Assembly: GCA_012927555.1 (NCBI GenBank) | Contig: JABBOX010000071.1 | Location: 1 to 64,000 of the forward strand | Reading direction: 5' to 3' | Length of the DNA stretch: 64,000 bases | Origin: Phycicoccus sp. | Lineage (GTDB): Bacteria; Actinomycetota; Actinomycetes; Actinomycetales; Dermatophilaceae | Part shown: positions 59,228 to 64,000 of the stretch, piece after piece | How the letters are laid out: every line of letters begins with the position of its first letter | Position numbering within the stretch: the first letter of the stretch is position 1 | Translations under genes and position numbers: made by a program | Notes under the pieces: model-generated | Told to the model about the DNA's origin: nothing | The model's database searches: none | The model's input: the letters and a program-made list of their open reading frames with translations, nothing else

Positions 59228-61300
59228 CTAGCCGGCGGCAGGCAGAGCGGCGTTGAAAGCGCTCAGCAGGCGCGGCGCCAGCGAGAGGCCATACGTCTGG
59301 GTCATATGGTGGCTGTCGCGGTAGACCAACACGCCACCGATGACTGGTGCGCAGGGGTCATCCGGGCAGATTGCGTTGTTGAGGTCGATCAGCGACGCTC
59401 CGACAAGTCCGTCAACCGCTGCGATCTGTGCGGCACCGACGTCCATGGTCTTGTTCCGGGGCAACGCACACTTCTTGAGGTGCCGGCTGTTACCCGATAC
59501 GCAGTCCCCCATGTCGATCCCGGGCCGTGGCGTGTCCCTCAGTACGAGAACCTTCGTGCCGGCTGCGATCAGGGTGCTGTAGTTGCTTCTCAATCCATCC
59601 GCCATGGCATGTGCACTCGCTGCAGCGTCCAACGGCCCGTCGGTTGACGACACCAGGTATTCAGCCTGGCTAGTGATCAGGACCGCCGGCCGCTGGGCGG
59701 TGAGATACGCGGCGACGTTCTTGTTCCAAGCCTCGCATGACGCGGACCATGACGTTGCCAGCCGCACGCTCGCGTAGGGACATCCATCCTTGGAGACCAG
59801 GGTGAGGCGCCAGTGGCGTGTCGCGGCAACCTCCGCAAGTGCCGTAGCCCACTGCGCCGCGTGTGAGTCGCCGACAAGAACCACGTGCACAGAGGAGAGG
59901 CTGTCACCCGCATCGCAGGTCTTGAGCCTGTCGTTGTCGCGCCCCGACCCGCAAGCGGGGCTTCCCTCAACTTGCCCTGGCTGCGGGGTGAAGTCGCCGG
60001 GATCGTCAACTGCGACCCCTGCAAGGTCGCCCAGAGGCGAAGCAGCCAACGTCTGGGCGCCGAACTTCTCGACCGCCCCGACTGCGCCTGAGCTTGCGTC
60101 CACAGCGGTTGCTGGGAGAACTGGGGGGACGGCGACGAGAAACACCAGAGCTGCCGTACTCGTTGCGAGAAGAATCATCGCGCCGCCCTTCAGTGCGTCC
60201 CCTGTCGTGAGCAGGCCCTTGGCTGTGCGCGCTGGTTCCTCCACGAGGTAGAAGGCCAACAGTGCCGGCAGGAAGGAGAGAGCAACCACGGCGAGACCCT
60301 GAGACTGCGTGAGGGCTCCCCACTTCGCCGTCGCGAACACGACGAAAGGCCAGTGCCAGAGGTACAGCGAGTACGACCAGTCACCGAGCTTCCTGAAAGG
60401 CGCCAGACCGAGCACCGCAACAGGTCCGGCAGCGCCCGCAGCAGGCCCAACCGCGATAACGGCAGCCGTGCCGAGAACGGGAAGCATGGCGGCATAGCCA
60501 GGGAACGTCGTGTGGCTGGTGTAGATGAAACCCGAGGCAACCGCCGCGATCAGCCCGACCCAGCCGACGACCATGGCCAGAAAGGTGGGGATCCGACGCA
60601 GGTGTGAGGCGAACACCGCGACGGCGCCCCCGACCGCGAGCTCCCAGAGCCTGGTTGTCGTGACGAAGTAGGCGCTGCCCGGATTGCTCGAGCTCAGGTG
60701 GATGCACCACAGAAGCGAGGGGATAGTGACGGCGGCCAGGAGCAGGGCACCGCCTGAGGTGAGGCTGGCGCGGCGTCGCCGGGCGCGAAGGGTGAAGATC
60801 AGCAGGAGAACGGGCCAGATGAAGTAGAACTGCTCCTCGACCCCGAGCGACCAGAAGTGTTGTAGCGGGCTTGGCGCCAGGGCGGACGCCAGGTAGTCCG
60901 TTGACTGGCTGGAGAGTCGCCAGTTCATGCCGAACAGGCTGCTCGCAAGAAGGTCCTTGCCGATCGAGCCCCAGCGGACGGACGGCAAGAACACGCGCGT
61001 GGAGAGCGCAACGAAGATGATCAGGAGGGCACTGGCCGGGAGCAGACGGCGCGCACGGCGTGCATAAAAGCCCGTCAGAGAGATGCTGCGACTGGCCGAG
61101 GCCTCTCGGTAGAGGATTCCGGTCATGAGGAACCCCGAGATGACAAAGAAAACGTCGACGCCGACATATCCTCCGGGTAGCACGCTGAGCCCGGCGTGCC
61201 ACAGAATGACGAGGACCACGGCTACGGCGCGCAGCCCCTGGATGTCGCCTCGGAAGGTGCTCTTCGCGCTGCCTTGGGCTACAAAGTCAGGTCGGAGCAC
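59228..61300 (-). CDS. Acyltransferase-3 / SGNH fusion, copy B
   Basis: FRGDIQGLRAVAVVLVILWHAGLSVLPGGYVGVDVFFVISGFLMTG; GDSHAAQW; DSHHMTQTYG; GTG start inferred. Confidence 0.92.
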   Translation of the reverse strand: MLRPDFVAQGSAKSTFRGDIQGLRAVAVVLVILWHAGLSVLPGGYVGVDVFFVISGFLMTGILYREASASRSISLTGFYARRARRLLPASALLIIFVALSTRVFLPSVRWGSIGKDLLASSLFGMNWRLSSQSTDYLASALAPSPLQHFWSLGVEEQFYFIWPVLLLIFTLRARRRRASLTSGGALLLAAVTIPSLLWCIHLSSSNPGSAYFVTTTRLWELAVGGAVAVFASHLRRIPTFLAMVVGWVGLIAAVASGFIYTSHTTFPGYAAMLPVLGTAAVIAVGPAAGAAGPVAVLGLAPFRKLGDWSYSLYLWHWPFVVFATAKWGALTQSQGLAVVALSFLPALLAFYLVEEPARTAKGLLTTGDALKGGAMILLATSTAALVFLVAVPPVLPATAVDASSGAVGAVEKFGAQTLAASPLGDLAGVAVDDPGDFTPQPGQVEGSPACGSGRDNDRLKTCDAGDSLSSVHVVLVGDSHAAQWATALAEVAATRHWRLTLVSKDGCPYASVRLATSWSASCEAWNKNVAAYLTAQRPAVLITSQAEYLVSSTDGPLDAAASAHAMADGLRSNYSTLIAAGTKVLVLRDTPRPGIDMGDCVSGNSRHLKKCALPRNKTMDVGAAQIAAVDGLVGASLIDLNNAICPDDPCAPVIGGVLVYRDSHHMTQTYGLSLAPRLLSAFNAALPAAG

Positions 61301-61581
61301 GGCACCGACTCTACCGGTGTGGGGCCATTTGACGGACTTCGGCGGCGGCAAGGCCGATCTCATACCTGGTCTTCGAAGAGCGGCAGGGCCAGGAACCTTC
61401 GGCCGGGCTGTGGAAGTGGTGCTGGATATCCAACGGATGTCTCCTGCTCGGTTCGGACCATCAACCCCGAAGGCGCCCGTCCGTTGGCACTGTCTGTGTT
61501 TTGTCCGGGCTCGTCGGCGCTTCGCCTAGTCTTGTCAGCGCCCCAACGTTCGTTTTCTCCCCTTGCGAAGGACCACCACCA

Positions 61582-62499
61582 GTGACTGTCGACGTTCTCT
61601 TTCCCTATTACGGCGACGTCGCCATGATGAAGCAGGCGGTCGAGAGCGTCCTTGGTCAGACGAGCCAGGACTGGACCTTGACGGTCGTCGATGACGGCTA
61701 CCCGGACGACAGCGTCCCCGGATACTTCGGCGCCCTCGCCGCCAAGGACCCCCGTATCACCTACGTTCGCAACGAGGCTAACCTCGGCGCCAACGGCAAC
61801 TACCGCAAGGCGCTCACTTTCGTGCGCAACGAGCTCGCGGTGGTCATGGGCGCCGACGACGTCATGCTGGCGAACTACATCGAGACGGTCGTGGCCGCGC
61901 ACCAGCAGTTCCCCTCGGCGCAGATCATCCAGCCGGGCGTGCAGGTGATCGACGAACACAACCAGCCCGTGATGGGCCTGGTCGACCGGACGAAACGCCT
62001 CTACGCCCCACGGGTCCATGGCTCGGATGGCCGCCGACTGCTCAGCGGTGAGCCACTGGCGGTCAGCCTGATGAGGGGCAACTGGCTCTACTTCCCCTCC
62101 CTCTGCTGGAAGTCCGACTCCTTCGTCGCGATGAACTTCCGCGAGGGGCTCAACGTGGTGCAGGACCTGGCGCTTGCCCTTGACCTGATCAAGGCCGGCG
62201 GCAGCCTGGTCGTGGACAGCACGGTCTGTTTCCAGTACCGCCGCCACCGCGAGAGCGACTCATCCTGGCGCGCCCTGGAGGGAACCCGGTTCATCGAGGA
62301 GCGCGAGTTCTTCACAGGGATGGCCGACGAGTTCGCCGCGATGGGCTGGCGCCGGGCGGCCCGCACCGCCCGGCTGCACGTGTCATCGCGACTCAACGCC
62401 GCACTCCTGCTGCCCAAGGCGATGCGGAGCAAGCAGCACGAGGGCGTGCGCAACCTGCGCCACCACGTGATGGCCCGGCCCGGCAGATCGAAGAAGTGA
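61582..62499 (+). CDS. Family 2 glycosyltransferase
   Basis: VDVLFPYYGDVAMMKQAVESVLGQTSQDWTLTVVDDGYPDDS. Confidence 0.9.
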   Translation: MTVDVLFPYYGDVAMMKQAVESVLGQTSQDWTLTVVDDGYPDDSVPGYFGALAAKDPRITYVRNEANLGANGNYRKALTFVRNELAVVMGADDVMLANYIETVVAAHQQFPSAQIIQPGVQVIDEHNQPVMGLVDRTKRLYAPRVHGSDGRRLLSGEPLAVSLMRGNWLYFPSLCWKSDSFVAMNFREGLNVVQDLALALDLIKAGGSLVVDSTVCFQYRRHRESDSSWRALEGTRFIEEREFFTGMADEFAAMGWRRAARTARLHVSSRLNAALLLPKAMRSKQHEGVRNLRHHVMARPGRSKK

Positions 62500-63218
62500 C
62501 GGTCGAGCAGCCCGCCTATACTTCGAAGAAGGCTGAACAGACGGGATCAGGCGTGCACGACACTTGGGTGATCATTCCTCTGTTCAACGAGGAATCAGTT
62601 ATTGGTGACGTCGTCGCCCAGGTCCTCACGGCCTTCGACCAGGTCGTCTGCGTCGACGACGGCTCAACGGACCGCTCGGCCGCGCGAGCGGCACAAGCCG
62701 GAGCCCGGGTCGTGCGCCACCCGCTCAACCTGGGACAGGGCGCGGCGTTGCAGACCGGCTTCCAGTACGCCCTCGCCGATCCGTCGATGCAGTACGTCGT
62801 CACCTTCGACGCCGACGGACAGCACCAGATCGCGGACGCCCTCGGGATGGTCGAGCGACTGCGGGCTGGCGAGGCTGACGTCGTCTTCGGCTCGCGCTTC
62901 CTGGATGAACGAACCAAGCCGAACTTCGCCAAGAAGATGGTGCTTCGCGCCGCGGTGGGCTACACCAACTTGACCACGCGTACCCGGTTGACCGACGCGC
63001 ACAACGGGCTGCGCGCCATACGTCGCCCTGTGGTCGCGCAGCTCGACATCACCCAGAACCGCATGGCGCACGCCAGCGAGCTCGTCGCCCAGATCGGCGC
63101 GTCCAAGGCCAGCTACGTGGAGCACCCGGTGCACATCCTCTACACCGACTACTCCAAGTCCAAGGGGCAGTCGCTGTGGAACTCCATCAACATCCTGGCC
63201 GACCTGATCCTGCGATGA
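62496..63218 (+). CDS. Family 2 glycosyltransferase (DPM-like)
   Basis: VIIPLFNEESVIGDVVAQVLTAFDQVVCVDDGSTDRSA; FDADGQHQIADA. Confidence 0.92.
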   Translation: MTVEQPAYTSKKAEQTGSGVHDTWVIIPLFNEESVIGDVVAQVLTAFDQVVCVDDGSTDRSAARAAQAGARVVRHPLNLGQGAALQTGFQYALADPSMQYVVTFDADGQHQIADALGMVERLRAGEADVVFGSRFLDERTKPNFAKKMVLRAAVGYTNLTTRTRLTDAHNGLRAIRRPVVAQLDITQNRMAHASELVAQIGASKASYVEHPVHILYTDYSKSKGQSLWNSINILADLILR

Positions 63219-63252
63219 CGACCGATCACCAGCCCGCCGGAGGGCACACACC

Positions 63253-63663
63253 ATGAAGATCGTCCTGATCCAGCTCGTCCTCATCGTCGTTGTCCTCCTC
63301 GCCGCCGTCCGGCTCCTTCGCGGCAGGGGGGCACGCGCCCAGGCTGTGCGTCGCCTCGGGCTGCTGCTCTTCGCGGCGTTCGCCGTGTGGTCCATCCTCT
63401 TTCCGACGGTCTGGACCCGGATCGCCAAGCTGGTGGGCGTGGGCCGCGGCACCGACATGGTGTTGTACGCCCTGGTCGTCGCCTTCCTCAGCTTCACCTT
63501 GACGACCTACGTGAGGTTCCGCGACTTCGAGGCCCGCTACACCAAGATCGCCCGCCGGCTGGCCCTCGACGAAGCCAACCCCCCACAGCCCAAACTTGTC
63601 ACCCCTGAGCAGCCGGCTCCTGTTGACCCCGAACAGCAGGCGAAGCCGTACCTCGACTCGTAA
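63253..63663 (+). CDS. DUF2304 domain protein
   Basis: Small two/three-TM protein directly after a DPM-like GT2, typical pairing. Confidence 0.82.
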   Translation: MKIVLIQLVLIVVVLLAAVRLLRGRGARAQAVRRLGLLLFAAFAVWSILFPTVWTRIAKLVGVGRGTDMVLYALVVAFLSFTLTTYVRFRDFEARYTKIARRLALDEANPPQPKLVTPEQPAPVDPEQQAKPYLDS

Positions 63664-63717
63664 CGAACGCGCCGGTCACGTCCCCCGGGTCGTGGGCCAC
63701 GGCTCGCTCCCACGTAT

Positions 63718-64000
63718 TCAGCCAGCAGTTGCCGCGATGTGCTCGATCAGGGCTGTTGTCGAGACCGACGGGGTTCGGGGGAAGTAGACGACCTCACAGA
63801 TGTCGCTGAGGTAGTCGAACTTCCCCTCCCAGTCGTTGCCCATGGCCAGCACGGCCGCGCCATAGTGGATCACGTAGTCGCGTTTGAGCTCCAGGCTCTC
63901 TTCGACGAATACCTCGTCGACCACCCTCAGGCTGCCGACGATCTCCAGGCGCTCGTCCTGTGAGAAGACCGGAGCACGGCCCTTCTTGCTGATGTTGAGC
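63718..64000 (-). CDS. TagD-like glycerol-3-phosphate cytidylyltransferase family (C-terminal part, runs off window)
   Basis: LNISKKGRAPVFSQDERLEIVGSLRVVDEVFVEESLELKRDYVIHYGAAVLAMGNDWEGKFDYLSDICEVVYFPRTPSVSTTALI. Confidence 0.85.
   Translation of the reverse strand, partial: LNISKKGRAPVFSQDERLEIVGSLRVVDEVFVEESLELKRDYVIHYGAAVLAMGNDWEGKFDYLSDICEVVYFPRTPSVSTTALIEHIAATAG

Overview
High-GC actinobacterial chromosomal window; the gene order whiB / DUF3499 / manB / Trm112 / SIS-isomerase / CDF / ahcY / mtrA-mtrB-lpqB suggests a Micrococcales-type genome, possibly Intrasporangiaceae-like (inference only). About 0.2-38 kb is mostly conserved core: two Flp pilins, a tandem pair of membrane proteins, mtrAB-lpqB, ahcY, manB, WhiB, F420 genes (cofD/cofE) and a DUF2975 + XRE pair. 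It also carries a lineage-specific giant secreted repeat protein and a GT87 glycosyltransferase placed between ahcY and mtrA. About 34.9-64 kb is an envelope-glycan island. It has a CDP-hexose branch (rfbF, rfbG, epimerase, reductase, C-methyltransferase without a visible rfbH), galactofuranose (glf) and a complete pseudaminic acid (Pse) pathway. It also has a Wzx flippase, two equal-length acyltransferase-3/SGNH proteins, several GT2s and the start of a TagD-like cytidylyltransferase at the window edge. Best leads: (1) a MaoC-family hydratase locked by ATGA overlaps into the spsF/pseF-pseG-maoC-pseH operon, suggesting a 3-hydroxyacylated Pse; (2) a ~96-bp relic of a second pseI/neuB gene at 47.95 kb; (3) a possible three-way-junction RNA leader before ahcY; (4) a CDF transporter interrupted by an in-frame TAG; (5) an AT-rich 12-bp-arm palindrome before DUF2975/XRE; (6) 26-bp near-repeats flanking the giant secreted protein gene. 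All calls come from reading the sequence and the ORF track; no database search was run.
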